A DNA stretch of 64,000 nt from Sphaerolaimus hirsutus (GCA_964036195.1 OZ038458.1:15451832-15515831), one strand, 5' to 3'; numbered from the stretch's first letter, positions 44,480 through 56,509 are shown. The notes: generated by a model not told the origin, from the sequence alone. Made by a program: numbers and translations.

Positions 44480-45238
44480 AGTGCCGCTTCGAAGTTTGAG
44501 CGGTTGAGTGTGAACTGCCGTCGCCACCCGCTTCGCGTTGGCGCTTTTTTAAACGATTTTTTGAGACCTTTTATGATCGTATGTTGTGTTTTGCATCCAT
44601 GATGCAAACTTTTTTAATGGTCTTCTTTCCAATATCCCGATGTTTTGTGCTTCCTTTGTCACTTTGCTTAATAGCTAAATAATATGTTTATCGGCTAGTT
44701 TCGTTGAGATATTTCTGGGCGTTGAGCTTCGTTTTCTACACATACTATTCGTCATCCGATGATTTCGTTACAAAAAACTGGTGGTAAATATTGCTTTGAC
44801 ACAAAGCGTAAATCATAATGATTGCGTAGATAAGACAAATAAGATAGAACATAAATCCCGAGAATCGATTCCTCCCTGCAGGCATCTCAGCCGCGACTGG
44901 TCTATGAAGTGTTGAAACAGCTGGCCGTTTATGTTATTATTGTTTTTATGAGTGTGGGTCATTTGAATTCTTGTGCACCGGCGCAAAATAAATACCTATA
45001 CGTATACAAAGCTTCCGAATATTTCTTATGCGTTATGTCGTTTTCCAGCGCGTTCACTCAGTTCATGTAACTCACTTAGATAGCTGCAAATTTTCCCCCA
45101 ATGATTTTCTCGCTGAAATTCCGAGCATTTGAGCGAGTACCCAGCCATATTGCTTTCAGAGGTCACAGTGAATTACATTAATGTAATTTGCTGTTACCTA
45201 ATTAAAAGTTCCAGTGAAACTGTTGTGAAATCGCCGTG
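44480..45238. other. Intergenic DNA upstream of the kinase gene
   Basis: No exon, TATA box or clear repeat was recognised. Confidence 0.45.
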
Positions 45239-48200
45239 ATGGCTTCCTTGGCTGTGGTTTGCATGGACTATTCCCCTGTGCGAGATGACGAAATCAGGGT
45301 GATTAAAGGACAGAAGGTACTACTTAAAAAATTTTCATCACCTATTAACCACCATATTTCCTTGATTAAAAAGTCGCTGTGAAAAACTAACTGCCCAGTC
45401 ACTTTGAGATGAACGGAATGAGGAGCTCGTCAACTACTTTTGACGTAGATCGAAAATTATTCGTTTTGGTAAACTTTTGGTTCATAAAATTTCGCAAATT
45501 TTGCCCGCAAACCAAATGGTGTGTAGTTCCACAATTTTTATCTCTGCTTTTATCTTCTCTGTCCCATTCCTACTTGCCGAATAGCATTTTGGTGCTAATC
45601 ACAGGTGATAACAGGTGCGAATGACTCCAAACGCTCTCGCTGTTTTGTCCACACTGTGGATCAAAATACTGGCCTGCCCACCGCTGGCTATGTCCCGTGG
45701 TGTTTGCTGGACATGGAAATTTCCAAGAACATTTTTGAGATACAAACGTGTAGTAAGGATGGACAAATGGGGTTTTTTAAATGGCTCAATGATATTGATG
45801 ATCGGACCAGGTAATTTGGATTTGGTGGGTGTCCGTCACAATCAAATACCGTATATCCTTGAATAAAACCCCTGTTGAAAAAACCCGCTTGAATAGCTCC
45901 CCATGTTGGCTACGTGAAGCAAAAATCACCCCCTCCCTTGAATAACTCCCCGCTCTTGTTATTTGATATGTCTATCCACATCGAGTATTTGAATGATTTG
46001 GATGCTGATAAACACAAATTTTAGCATGAACACCTTGTTTTTTGTTGTTGGTCTGTTAAATACATTGTTGATGGAATGCATTCATACAAAAAATAAAGTG
46101 CAAGTACTGAGGAAATAATAACTACCCCCTTGAATGACACCCCCCTTGAATAACTCCCCCTGCAAAACCTCTGACGAAATAATAACATCCTTGGGGTCTT
46201 ATTCGAGGATATACAGCAGGTAAATCTCATTGTTTGTCCCAATCTGTCAGAGCATGGCGCAACTTCTATTCAAAGTCATTTGGGAGCTCTTGCATTGATG
46301 ACAATGGTTTGGCATTGCTGCAGCCCCCATCATTATTTGTGAAATCAAATGGCGACCAAAGCACGAGTTTATCCAGCAAGTGTTTGTTTGGAAAAGTCAC
46401 AGAGAATGCACGCTATGTGTTACACAACTTTAAAGTGCGTCATTAGTGGGAGGATTAAGAAATTATTTAGCAGAAAATATTTATTGCCAAATTCTTAATA
46501 CCGTATATCCTTGAATAAGTCCTCCCCCTTGAATAACACCCCCCTTGAATAACCACACTGTGCCTGATGAGGAAAAATAACTCCACCCCTCGAATAACTC
46601 CCCCCCCCTCCTGAATAACTCCCCCCTCTGGGTGGTTTGATATGTGTATCCTCAATATGTATTCAAATGATTTGGATGCCAATGAACATGAAATTTTGGC
46701 ATGGAAATCTTATTGTTGTTGTTGTTGAACTGTTAAATACCTCGATCATATGAGTTTACGGAATGTATTCTGAAAAAAGTGCAACTTCTGAGGAAAAAAT
46801 AACTCCTCCCCTTAAATAACATCCCCCCTCGAATAACTCCCCCTCCAAAACGTCTGACGAAATAATAACTCCCCTGGGGTCTTATTGAAGGATATACGGT
46901 ACCTATATATTTACGTTTTACCGTTGTGCAGCCTCAACGAAAAGAAGACATGGAAAACGACCTTCAAATGATTGAGCCCAGATTCAAAACTGAACCATCT
47001 GATGTGGTTGATGTTTCCCCGGGTTCATCGGTACGTCACGGCACTCAGGGGGAACTTCCAGACCCTGTAAAGTGCCCTGTAACATCTCAATTGTCATGAA
47101 AAGTTTCAAACGTTATGTAAAATACCCTAAAACTTCGTTTGTCATTTTACAGGGTATTTTACATGACTTTTGACATTTTACAGGGTATGGGAGTGGCACC
47201 TTGGCAATTCATTTCGTTGCGCCTAATTCTTAACAGTGTTTAAGGTCAAGTTCAAATGCGAACTCATGCCTGGATGCAGCGCCTCGATCATGTGGGGTGG
47301 ACCAATTTTTCATAAAGTGGAGAACAATGGGGCTGATGGCTCGGACACAAATGTAGACATTCACGTCAGTTTTCTCGATATGGTAGATGAAATAAGTAGG
47401 TAAATATGACCCATCGAATAAATATCATTCGTTTTTAGACATCGCCCGATGGAATGTCATCGACGATGACTATTCACCGCATACAGAGCTGCCACAGTGG
47501 CACCTACTCCGTGTCAGCCTTCAACTTAGCGGGCAACTGCAAAGCTCTCGCTTCACTTATCGTTGTGCACCACCCTCAAAGTGTCAGGTAACTGCAAAAG
47601 AAGCTTGTTTACTGGGGGAAAACCATCATTCTTTTTACAGGAGCCTCAAATGTCTAAGGGTGACCGGCAGTTCAGTTCAGCTTAGCTGGGACACCCCATT
47701 TGGGGTGCCCGCTCAATGCGATTTGCGCTATTCTGTGTTATTTCGCACTGCAACAATGGATGGATATGAAGTGGCCGCGGATGGAATCGATCAAAGCGAC
47801 ACGGTTATCGACGAATTGACGCCGGGTAATATCTACTGGTTCACTGTGGTCGCGTACAATCGAGCGGGGATCTCGGAACGGTGTTCTCCATGTGGTCCAA
47901 TTCACGTTCGATGTGAGCTTCGGGCTAGGCGCTGGTACAAAATTGTAAAAAATAAAGGTCTTTTTCAGTCGAAAGTCGCCCATGGCGTGTACTACTTTGG
48001 CGTATTCATGTAAATGAATATTTACGTAATTATTACCTACCGTATTTGTTTGAATTATAAACTCCTCGTATAATTCTCTCTCTTGAATAATTCCCCCCAG
48101 TGAGAGTGAGACAAAATAGGTCCCCCCACGAATACGTTTCCCTTTAGACATGTGATAAAATTGTTGGGTATAAATTGAAGGAAAATGTCATGTTAATGAA

Positions 48201-51052
48201 GCAAGTTTCATGAAATAAGTTGATAGAAACATGCCTGAAAAACTTCATATTGACACACAAAATAATTGCCCCCTAGAATAGCTCCTCCTCTTGATTACCT
48301 AGTTCCTCCCTCAAAAACTCTGGCGAAAAATAATTCTCCAGGAGAATTACTCGAGCAAATACGGTACTCATTTTAAAAATTAATTGAAAATTCATTTTGA
48401 TCAAAATCTTTACAGCTCTAGTAGATCATTCTATCAAGGAAGATTCTAATGGAGATGTGGTTTCAATTATCGGCCGCCCTAACGCTACTGGGCAGAAAAT
48501 TTTTGGAACTAATATTTTCAAACACTACAAAATAGGAAAAGTGTGGTCTCGCGGCAGGTGCAGCCTCGTCAAAACGGCAGTGACTGTGGGAAGTCCACCG
48601 AAACAATTTGCAATAAAGGCATTCATATTTCATTATTGTCTACAGGCTTTTTAACTGTCTATCGTTATCTATATCGAGCAATTTTTCACACAGCTCATTA
48701 GCAAGAATGACTGGAGCAGTGAGGCGTGCGTCATACAGGAATACAAAATTGTGAGGCAACTCAACCATGACAATTTGCTGCAAGCGTTCGCTGCCTTTGA
48801 AAATGATTATGACTGGATGCTCGTTTTCAACTAGTAAGAAAATTTACGGTTACCTACTCGGTTGCAACTAGGGTGTCAAATTTCCGTTTCCGCTTTCCGC
48901 AGGCAATTTTTTTCCGTTTTCCGTTCCGTTTTTCGGCAAGTGCAAAAAATTCTACGTTTCCGCTTTTCCACAGGCAAAATTTTTTCCGTGTTCCGTTTTC
49001 CACTTTCCGCAGGCAAAATTTTTTCCGTTTTGTTTTCCGGCAAGTGCAAACATTTTTCCGTTTCCGTTTTCCGGCAAGTGCAAAAAAATTTCCGTTTCCG
49101 TTTTCCGTAAAAAAATTTTGTTGACACCCTAGTTGCAACATAATGCATTATCTCAAAATTAATTGGTATTCAATATTTTTCAATCACTTGGGTATCATCG
49201 TCCAGTACGGTGGTTCAAGTATTTACGTTGTACATTGACCGGTTTTTCTCGCAGCATTCCGGGATCGGAAGCGCTCGAACACTTGTGTTCATCCGAGGAT
49301 GGAACTATCACATTGGCTCGAGTGGCAGACTTTTGGGTCCAAATGCTCAGCGCTTTAGTTTACATTCATGAGAGGCACATAGTTCACTGTGACGTTAAGG
49401 TGAGCTGAGCTAGGCACCATTATCTACGCGCCGCCAAAGCGGTTTATATACCGTATTTCCTCCAAATACCCCTCAAAATTTCCACCATAAAAAATAACCC
49501 CCCCCCCCCGAGGGGTAATTCGAGGAAATACGGTACTTGATTCTATGGCAATAGTTACTGTCAGTTTTCACCTCATATCAGCCGGAGAATATTCTCACCA
49601 AGCCAGTAAATTGCACAAGCACGCATTATGTGCTAGTTGACTTTGGTGATGCAAAACTAGTGGGGAAGAATCGTACAGCGACATCATCTGGCGTTGTTAT
49701 CACTGGCGATGTCATTCCAAGTGCACGAGGGAGTGCCGAATTCTGGTCGCCAGAAAGACTCAAGGGGGAATGGCCTGCAAGCTCTGTGAAAGCAACCCTC
49801 AGTGCGGATGTATGGTTTGTGCTGAGTGGTTATTTAACCAGCCCCATGGTGTTATTTCCAAAATTTCGCCAAGCACCAATGCGCACCACGGACAAATGCC
49901 GCTGTACACTAGCAACACCACAGTGCTTTTAAACCAGTAGCGATGAGTCTGCGCCAGTAGTCATCTAAACCCGCTAGTAATTAAGACTCGCTACTCATAT
50001 ACCTATTTCTACCCGGTACTCATCTTTAACTGCTGATCATCTATGTCCATTAATTGGGGGGTGTAGATGAGTAGCGGGTAGGTGATGAGCACAGCACAAG
50101 GAATTAGCAGCAGCGGGTTTAGATGAAGACAGCATGGGCCGCGAACACAAATGCCCCAAAACACTGTTTTATTTAGATATTTCGAAGATGAGTTCCGCTT
50201 AATTCCACATGAAAAAAACGGTCCCCCAATTATGGGGCATAGATGATTAGTGGGTATAGATCAGTAGCGACAGCGTGTTGTAAAGCCGGAATTAGAGCTC
50301 AGCGTCGATTCGACGTGAAATGACGACGTGAAATGACGTCGTCATTTCACGTCGAATCGACGCTGAGCTCTAATTCCGGCTTAAATAGCGGGTCTAGATA
50401 ACTAGCGGGTTCAGAGGACTGCTAGGCCTACGCTGTAGCGATGGTTCAAGTAAACCGTTTTTTTTGAATGCACAAGCTATTTAACTGTTCACAGTTACAT
50501 ACTCATTCACAGGGCGCTCGGAGTCCTAGTATACATCTGCATTTGTGGCAAGTCTCCGTTTATATTCATGTCAGACAATGGCGGTGCGGCACGCGCATAT
50601 TTGGATGTGCAGGATAAATGGCGAGCGACCGTGACAAACATTATCAGCGGTTTGAAGGTGCCCTGCTCTGACAGAATCCCAGTGACTGAAGGCTCCGTTG
50701 CCAGGCAGTTTGATGGCAGTGGATTGGATGTGTGGAGGCCAGTGTGCGCATTGGTTGAGCTGATGCTTAGTCGGACACCTGAGTGAGTGTTGGCACCAGC
50801 ATCACCATACTTGATTTGTGGCTACTCACGATGGTTACTCACAGAAATCGACCTGCAGCAGACGATATTCTCAGTCAGAACGTTCTCAATGATGCCCAGA
50901 CAGCCTCACACGTTGCTTGGAAGACCGACCAATTGCAAGTGTACTGCGTGCAGAGAGCGCGAGAGGTTATATTTACTTGTTTTCTACCATTTAAAATGCA
51001 TGCGATGTGGGGCGTCAATTTCTTAGAGTCATTAGATGCATTGGCTGGATAA
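45239..51052 (+). CDS. SH3-Ig-FN3-protein kinase, Kalirin/Trio carboxyl-end type
   Basis: Thirteen exons join in phase: 45239-45316, 45605-45810, 46251-46434, 46932-47030, 47245-47364, 47439-47587, 47641-47912, 48416-48618, 48694-48833, 49255-49399, 49582-49814, 50513-50782 and 50845-51052; 768 residues. Domain order: SH3 (1-75, VVCMDYSPVRDDEIRVIKGQ), Ig (~165-280, cysteines in KFKCE and SCHSGTYS), FN3 (~282-375, LSWDTPFG), kinase (~395-735). The glycine loop is SRGRCSLVK, matching GRGRFSxVK of the Kalirin/Trio kinases with the first Gly replaced. FAIK supplies the lysine, HCDVKPEN the catalytic loop (Arg of HRD replaced), DFG is intact. Kalirin ends with the same SH3-Ig-FN3-kinase order, but no spectrin or RhoGEF part is seen upstream. 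Intron 8 has a GC donor. Many introns hold TIR elements. An obscurin/titin relative is the alternative. Confidence 0.92.
45847..46217. mobile_element. TACCGTATATCCTTG TIR element in kinase intron 2
   Basis: TACCGTATATCCTTGAATAA pairs with TTATTCGAGGATATAC; interior shares ACCTCTGACGAAATAATAAC with 46499-46901. Confidence 0.72.
46499..46901. mobile_element. TACCGTATATCCTTG TIR element in kinase intron 3
   Basis: TACCGTATATCCTTGAATAA and TTATTGAAGGATATACGGTA are the ends. It is the closest relative of the neighbouring copy in intron 2. Confidence 0.76.
47044..47199 (-). mobile_element. Introner-family copy, reversed, in kinase intron 4
   Basis: Read on the minus strand it starts GTGCCACTCCCATACCCTG and ends GGTCTGGAAGTTCCCCCTGAG. 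The gene is on the plus strand, so the element cannot supply the splice sites; the intron uses separate borders (47031 and 47244). Confidence 0.65.
48038..48366. mobile_element. TACCGTATTTGTTTG TIR element in kinase intron 7
   Basis: TACCGTATTTGTTTGAATTA pairs with TTACTCGAGCAAATACGGTA. Same subfamily as 2212-2527. Confidence 0.75.
48869..49131. mobile_element. hAT-like TTTCCG element in kinase intron 9
   Basis: TAGGGTGTCAAATTTCCG and TTTTGTTGACACCCTA are TIRs. GTTGCAAC is a perfect 8-bp duplication (48861-48868, 49132-49139). The interior is TTTCCGTTTTCCG and GGCAAGTGCAAA units. Confidence 0.9.
49449..49535. mobile_element. 87-bp TACCGTATTTCC element in kinase intron 10
   Basis: The shortest copy: TACCGTATTTCCTCCAAATA and AATTCGAGGAAATACGGTA around AAAATTTCCACCATAAAAAA. 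Confidence 0.75.
50283..50383. repeat. Perfect ~46-bp-arm palindrome in kinase intron 11
   Basis: AAGCCGGAATTAGAGCTCAG runs inward and CTGAGCTCTAATTCCGGCTT runs outward, with an eight-base loop near 50330-50337. I see no mismatch. Flanks (49925-50280 and 50384-50430) are degenerate TAGCGGGTCTAGATGA-type repeats. Confidence 0.8.
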
Positions 51053-51128
51053 TTGGAGTCGGAATAAGTTTCAACGCACAACAAATTGTGTCGCGCAGTT
51101 TTTGCGCGATACAAGTTTGTCGCGCAGG

Positions 51129-51313
51129 TAGTGATGGAATGGCGCCATGGCGCTGGCGCCATTTAAGGGCGCCAAAGTGTGTTGTGCCATGGCACCACTT
51201 TTTGTCGCGCAGTTTTTACGCAACAAAAATTTGTTGTGCAGGAGACAACGCTAGTGATGAAATGCCGCAATAGCCTTAAATGGTGCCAGCGCCATGACGC
51301 CATTCCATCACTA
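51129..51313. mobile_element. Small GGCGCC hAT-like element
   Basis: TAGTGATGGAATGGCGCC and GACGCCATTCCATCACTA are inverted ends. No 8-bp duplication is visible; flanking TGTCGCGCAG repeats obscure the borders. Confidence 0.65.
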
Positions 51314-51421
51314 CCGGCGCAACAAACTTGTGTCGCGCAAAAACTGTGTTCGAAATCGCCGTGAGCCGGATAATTGCGATTGAAGCTTCAAGGTGAACGT
51401 TCTCTGCAGGTGATGCCTGTC

Positions 51422-51788
51422 TAGTGATGGAAAAGCGCCATGGCGCTGGCGCCTGGCGCTAGCGCGAACGGAAAAAGCGCCATGGCGCTTTTGGCGCTTG
51501 GCGATATTTTGCTGTGGCGCCATTGGCGCTTGGCGCTGGGGTTCGGAAAAGCCCCATGGCGCTTGTGGCGCTTTTGGCTCTTGGCGCTATTATTGCCTTG
51601 CTCCAGCAACGAAATGCCTGGAGCTGGCGCTTCGCGCTAGCGCCAAAGCAAAAGCGCCATGGAGCTTCTGGTGCTTGGCGCCATTTTGCTGTCGCGCCAT
51701 TAGCGCTTGGCGCTGTGGTCGGAAAAGCCCCATGGCGCTTTTGGCGCTTGGCGCCAAAGTCCTGTCGCTTTTTGCTTTACTATCACTA
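51422..51788. mobile_element. hAT-like GGCGCC element
   Basis: TAGTGATGGAAAAGCGCC and GCTTTACTATCACTA-like ends; flanks TGCCTGTC/TGCTTATC match 6 of 8. The interior is AAGCGCCATGGCGCTTTTGG units. Confidence 0.7.
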
Positions 51789-52750
51789 TGCTTATCAGAT
51801 AGATCGGCATGAGCCAGATTACATAACGCGAGTAACGCGAGGACCTACATTTTGACATATAAGAGAGACATTTTGACTTTAAAAATGGATGCCTTGTGTA
51901 AATACACGATCACTAGCTGATTTCGTCAATCTGCTGGTTTTATTCAGCTGGTCGAACAAGACCCCATTATATGGTCGTGAGTTCTCCTGTCGGGCAATTG
52001 CAAATGTGTGAAATAACAATGGGCGTCTTCTGATGTCATCGTGATAAGAAGTTTGGGTGGGCAAACTTTTCAGTTGTTGTTGTTTTTTGTATTGACTGGA
52101 TTGTGTGTATTGTGGGCGTTGTTTTCGGAAAGGAAAAACATTACTTTTATTAGCCAAACATTAAAATCTATCTTGAACTTGTCGCGAAAAGAAATTTGTT
52201 TGGTCTTGTTTTGTGTGTCGTTTTCGTCCGAGGTGACATACATTTCGGTAACTTATATGACAACCATCACACCCACACCGCCTACAACAATGTATTGAAT
52301 GTTACGCGGTGCTCTATTAGGCCACAAATATAGCTTTATTCCAGGAATGAATTTATAACAAGCTTATTATCGGCTCTCAATTATTTTTGTGTTTGCGCAG
52401 GAACATCATCACATTAAATGCAATTTCAAACAAGGAACAATAATTTTGGCATTTTTCACGTCATATATTTATATACCTATAAGTATTCTGTAAAATATGA
52501 ACCTAAATATGCCTACGCAAATAAATAATTATTAGCCTACATGGTCATTATGACACGGTCGCCTCATTTGTAAACGCATATCACAATGGCGTTTGTTTGT
52601 TTACCTGGTTCAACATAGGCGGTGCTAAATTTGCACAACGATTTGTCTAGCTGGCCCGTCAAATGTCCTGATAAGAGTACTAAAAGTGACCACGCAACAA
52701 CTACGTAATAGGTCGCTCTGCAAAAACACACATGAGTCAGTGATGTTCAG
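51789..52750. other. Intergenic DNA, no gene seen
   Basis: AT-rich interval between the kinase gene and the mucin-like gene without recognised repeats; its last part is the promoter of the mucin-like gene. Confidence 0.5.
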
Positions 52751-52755
52751 CGTGC

Positions 52756-52765
52756 TATAAAAGGG
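52756..52765 (+). promoter_or_regulatory. TATA box of the mucin-like gene
   Basis: TATAAAAGGG is a near-consensus TATA box 81 bp before the ATG at 52837. Confidence 0.75.
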
Positions 52766-52836
52766 AAGCGAAACACGAAAACATAACCACAAATTCACAC
52801 TCGTTGTCATTCGAGCACACAGCAGAAAGCTTCAAA

Positions 52837-55493
52837 ATGAATGCTTTGAAGTTCACCTACATTGCCGTGTTTGGACTCGTATTGGCCGCGTGCAATTCGC
52901 AGCTCGTTGAGAGTGACCTCTTCATCGGTATGTTGCTGGCTGATAAAGTTTCTTTGAATTAGCTGAGGTTTCCTTAGACATTCTTACACTTCAAGGCGAT
53001 TTTCTATCAGCTTTCATTTTACCGTTTTGCGATTTTGCACACATGTATTTTACATCCGTTATCCGGCCCAGTGAATTCCAATTTCAACTACAAATGCACT
53101 GAGTATCAGGAATCCAAAAATGTAGAAAAACCAAACATTTCTTTATTATAAACATCAAGGTGAGAATCTGAATCACCAGAGATAAATTCATACAATTTGC
53201 ACATAATCCAGGGGCAATTCCCTCTGTATGACAAATAGAATTTTTGCCAAATACAATTACCTAGTTCTTTCATGGTCTTACTATATTGAAATAGTTATGT
53301 TTCAGTCTGAACATTCATAAAATACCACAAAATAATCAGAATTAAATCCCATCAGAATTTCATGCCCCCACTGATTAAATTTATTGATTAGTATAATTAC
53401 ATACCTATTTACATGGGTAACCTAACTTTATAAAAAGTCATATTGTGAATTATCTGCTAATGTGTGTGTGCATCGATCAGCAAATGAGCCAATTTTCATG
53501 ATGATTATCTGGTGCTGAACTGAAAAAGAATTTCCCGTGTCAATAAAAGAAACCTTTAAAAAAACCTACGTCATAAGTTTGCACCAGATAGCTGCAACTG
53601 AATAAACTCATCGTTAGGTATGCTCATCGTCAATGTATAACTGTGCCACAATAAAAGTACGGTATTTGCAGTAGTTGAATTAGATGTTACATGAGACGGG
53701 GAGGGGAGTGTTCACATAGATTTATCATGTGCACTTGAAAACTATGGGTGAACACCAAAACCTCTTGCACATTGCACAAAGCATCCATAGCAGCTATATT
53801 AACAGCCAATCGAAAGCCATATGATAGGCATAGCAGCCATAACATATGGGCCCCCAGCTTCCCACCTTAACATTCACAATAAATAAAGACACTGTTGAAA
53901 ACATATTATTTTCACACTCCTGATGGTTATGCACTGCAATGTCTGTTTCCCATGCTAATACATTCCCAAACATTCTTTCAGATTCTTCACTAGCTGAAGA
54001 ACAGGCAAACAACTCCACTGAAGTAGCAGAAAATGTTACCATGACTTCACAGATGGAAGAGAACGCAAGTGGTGCCTCTGAGGGTACAGAGGTTCCAACT
54101 CAGACAGAGCTCACCACTGAGGAACTAATGACAACTGTCAAATCGGAGCCCACAACTGATGAGCCAATGACAACTGCCAAACCTGTGCCATCAACTGAGG
54201 AGCCAGCTACAACTGCCAAACCTGAGCCCACAACTGAGGAACCAATGACAACTGCCAAACCTGAGCCAACAACTGAGGAACCAATGACAACTGCCAAATC
54301 TGAGCCCACAACTGAAGAGCCAGTTACAACTGCCAAACCTGAGCCCACAACTGAGGAGCCAATGACAACTGTCAAACCTGAGCCCACAACTGAGGAGCCA
54401 GTGACAACTGCCAAACCAGAGCCCACAACTGAGGAACCAATGACAACTGCCAAACCAGAGCCCACAACTGAGGAGCCAATGACAACTGCCAAATCTGAGC
54501 CCACAACTGAGGAACCAGTGACAACTGCTAAACCTGAGCCCACAACTGAGGAGCCAATGACAACTGTCAAACCTGAGCCCACAACTGAGGAGCCAGTGAC
54601 AACTGCCAAACCAGAGCCCACAACTGAGGAACCAATGACAACTGCCAAACCAGAGCCCACAACCGAGGAGCCAATGACAACTGCCAAATCTGAGCCCACA
54701 ACTGAGGAACCAGTGACAACTGCTAAACCTGAGCCCACAACTGAGGAGCCAGTGACAACAGCCAAACCTGAGCCCACAACTGACGAGCCAATGTCCACTG
54801 CCACATCTGAGCCCACAACTGAAGAGCCAATGACAACTGCCAAATCTGAACCCACAACCGGTGAGCCAATGTCAACTGCTGAGGTGACAACTGGTTCACC
54901 CAGTGAAACAACATCAACAGCTGGACAAACCACTGAAGAACCAAAAACGTCACAAGCTAGTGAGGCTCCAACAACTGAGCAGACGAGAGTCACTACCACA
55001 CAGACAGAGCCCCCGACCACTACACCACAAACCTTTGTGAAATGTTTTGGAAGGGGATTGTGCTACAAGCCATTCGCTTGCTACGTCAAGTGCAGGTTCG
55101 ATCATAAACATTTTGCATCTAAATTTTCTGGCTCTGTTCAGATGTTTCTGAAGTAAGGTGTGCCCACACACACTACTTCACCATTATGAAATGCTTGACA
55201 ATTTTGGTACACTGTTTTAACAAAACAATTTTCTACCTGCAGTCATTCCACCTAACTCTTTTTGTCAAAACTGTTTACCAAAATGCCTGAGCATTTCGTA
55301 ATGGAAAAGTACTGTGTGTGGGCCCAATAAATATATTTATAGTCAGATCATACCCGCTGATAATTCTGTGTTGTATCTTTGCAGGACATGGAAACCCGGC
55401 CAAATGATGGGTCATCTCGTTGATGCGAGTTGTGTCACTGGCTGGTGCTGCTGCAAGTATGAGGTCAAACATAACCAGCAAGGCAGCAGTTGA
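52837..55493 (+). CDS. Secreted Thr/Pro/Glu-repeat mucin-like protein with cysteine-rich tail
   Basis: Three exons join in phase: 52837-52927, 53982-55095 and 55385-55493; 437 residues. Residues 1-~20 are a signal peptide (FTYIAVFGLVLAAC). Residues ~80-334 are about 18 near-identical 14-residue repeats of the type TTAKPEPTTEEPM, rich in Thr and Pro and so probably heavily O-glycosylated. The last ~57 residues hold eight cysteines (CFGRGLC, FACYVKC, ASC, GWCCC), a compact disulfide module. A strong TATA box precedes it. No membrane anchor is seen, so it should be secreted, for example into mucus, gut lining or cuticle surface (inference). I do not recognise the tail; a defensin-like or toxin-like fold is only a thought based on cysteine number. 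Intron 2 is mostly a GGGCCC-type element. Confidence 0.88.
54130..54890 (+). repeat. 42-bp coding minisatellite
   Basis: About 18 tandem copies of a 42-bp unit such as GAGCCAATGACAACTGCC plus AAACCTGAGCCCACAACT. Larger blocks of three units recur almost exactly, pointing to recent segmental expansion. Confidence 0.9.
55160..55326. mobile_element. GTGCCCACACACAC TIR element in mucin intron 2
   Basis: GTGCCCACACACACTACTTC mirrors GTACTGTGTGTGGGCCC, and CATTATGAAATGCTTGACA mirrors GAGCATTTCGTAATG. Related by ends to the GGGCCC MITEs. Confidence 0.75.
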
Positions 55494-55647
55494 AATTTGA
55501 GATAATTGTGATGCCTTAACGTCTTTCAGCATTTCTGCTTTTGATTTTTTTGTGAGCATATTCATTTCAATTGGTTTACAACATTACGTGCAGTGCCTTG
55601 CAAAGCTCAATTTTAACGCACCTTTTGATTACAGTGACGAGTACATT

Positions 55648-55653
55648 AATAAA
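55648..55653 (+). terminator. Polyadenylation signal AATAAA
   Basis: 155 bp after the stop of the mucin-like gene. Confidence 0.5.
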
Positions 55654-55761
55654 TATCAACCACTAAATGTAAATAATGCATACATACCCTGTGGCCTGTT
55701 ACATAAATATTCACAAAAATGCAATCAATAGTATGAGCATGCAAACTTTGGTTACATGACT

Positions 55762-56032
55762 TACAGTATTACCTCGAACAATACCCCCCTTGAATAACCC
55801 CCCTCAGAAAATGCCATTTCTCTGTAATGAACCACAGTCTGCGATTGGCTGTACATAATTAAATCTATGCACCATACTGTAAAAACAAAATATGGTTCTG
55901 CAAATTCTAGCAAATTTTTATAACTGTATTTATTGAGTCGCGGAATGCAATCCCGTACAGCATGTTAGCAACGTTCTTACAAGCAGACACTCCACAGCTA
56001 TTGACAGTGTATATTTATGAGGTAATACGGTA
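55762..56032. mobile_element. TACCTCGAACAATACC TIR element
   Basis: TACAGTATTACCTCGAACAA and TTTATGAGGTAATACGGTA are the ends; it has lost most homopolymer runs. Confidence 0.6.
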
Positions 56033-56463
56033 AGCATAACGCGTTGTAGAAAAAACATTTCCTAAAAAACGCAAACGTTCCTGCACAACAGATAATTAGA
56101 CAAAAACGAGAAAGCACTTCAAGAATTTTCAATTAGATCGCTAAATTTTGGCATCAGCTTCAATTGGAATGTAAAACTCCCAATGCACCGTAATTTATAT
56201 TTGTCAGAATAAACGACTTGCACAAACTCTATGGATTTTAATCCATGATATAAGTAGCAAGAACATTCACCCAATCGTGATGTTTTCCATAATTTCGAAG
56301 ACTTATTTTCTCTCATACTCAGAATCACCTTCGAAAATTAGTCGCAATCGCCCAGGATTTTTTGTAATTGGTGCGGTCAGTACGGTTCACGAAACAGACG
56401 AAAGTGCGGTGTCATTTGTCCCAACAATTTGACAATGATGATGCATGACTGGCGCGTTATGGT
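56033..56463. other. AT-rich spacer, no gene seen
   Basis: No exon or repeat was recognised. Confidence 0.45.
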
Positions 56464-56509
56464 GGCCCACACAGTAGTTGACACACATGTGTCAACTATT
56501 GTGCGGGCC
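56464..56509. mobile_element. 46-bp minimal GGCCCACACA palindrome
   Basis: GGCCCACACAGTAGTTGACA folds on TGTCAACTATTGTGCGGGCC with a short centre; it is the smallest member of the GGGCCC MITE group. Confidence 0.6.

Noticed and set aside
54100..55020. 306-residue minus-strand frame of GSSVVGSGLAVV repeats
   Set aside because: It is the exact antisense of the 42-bp coding repeat; length multiples of three keep it open by chance.
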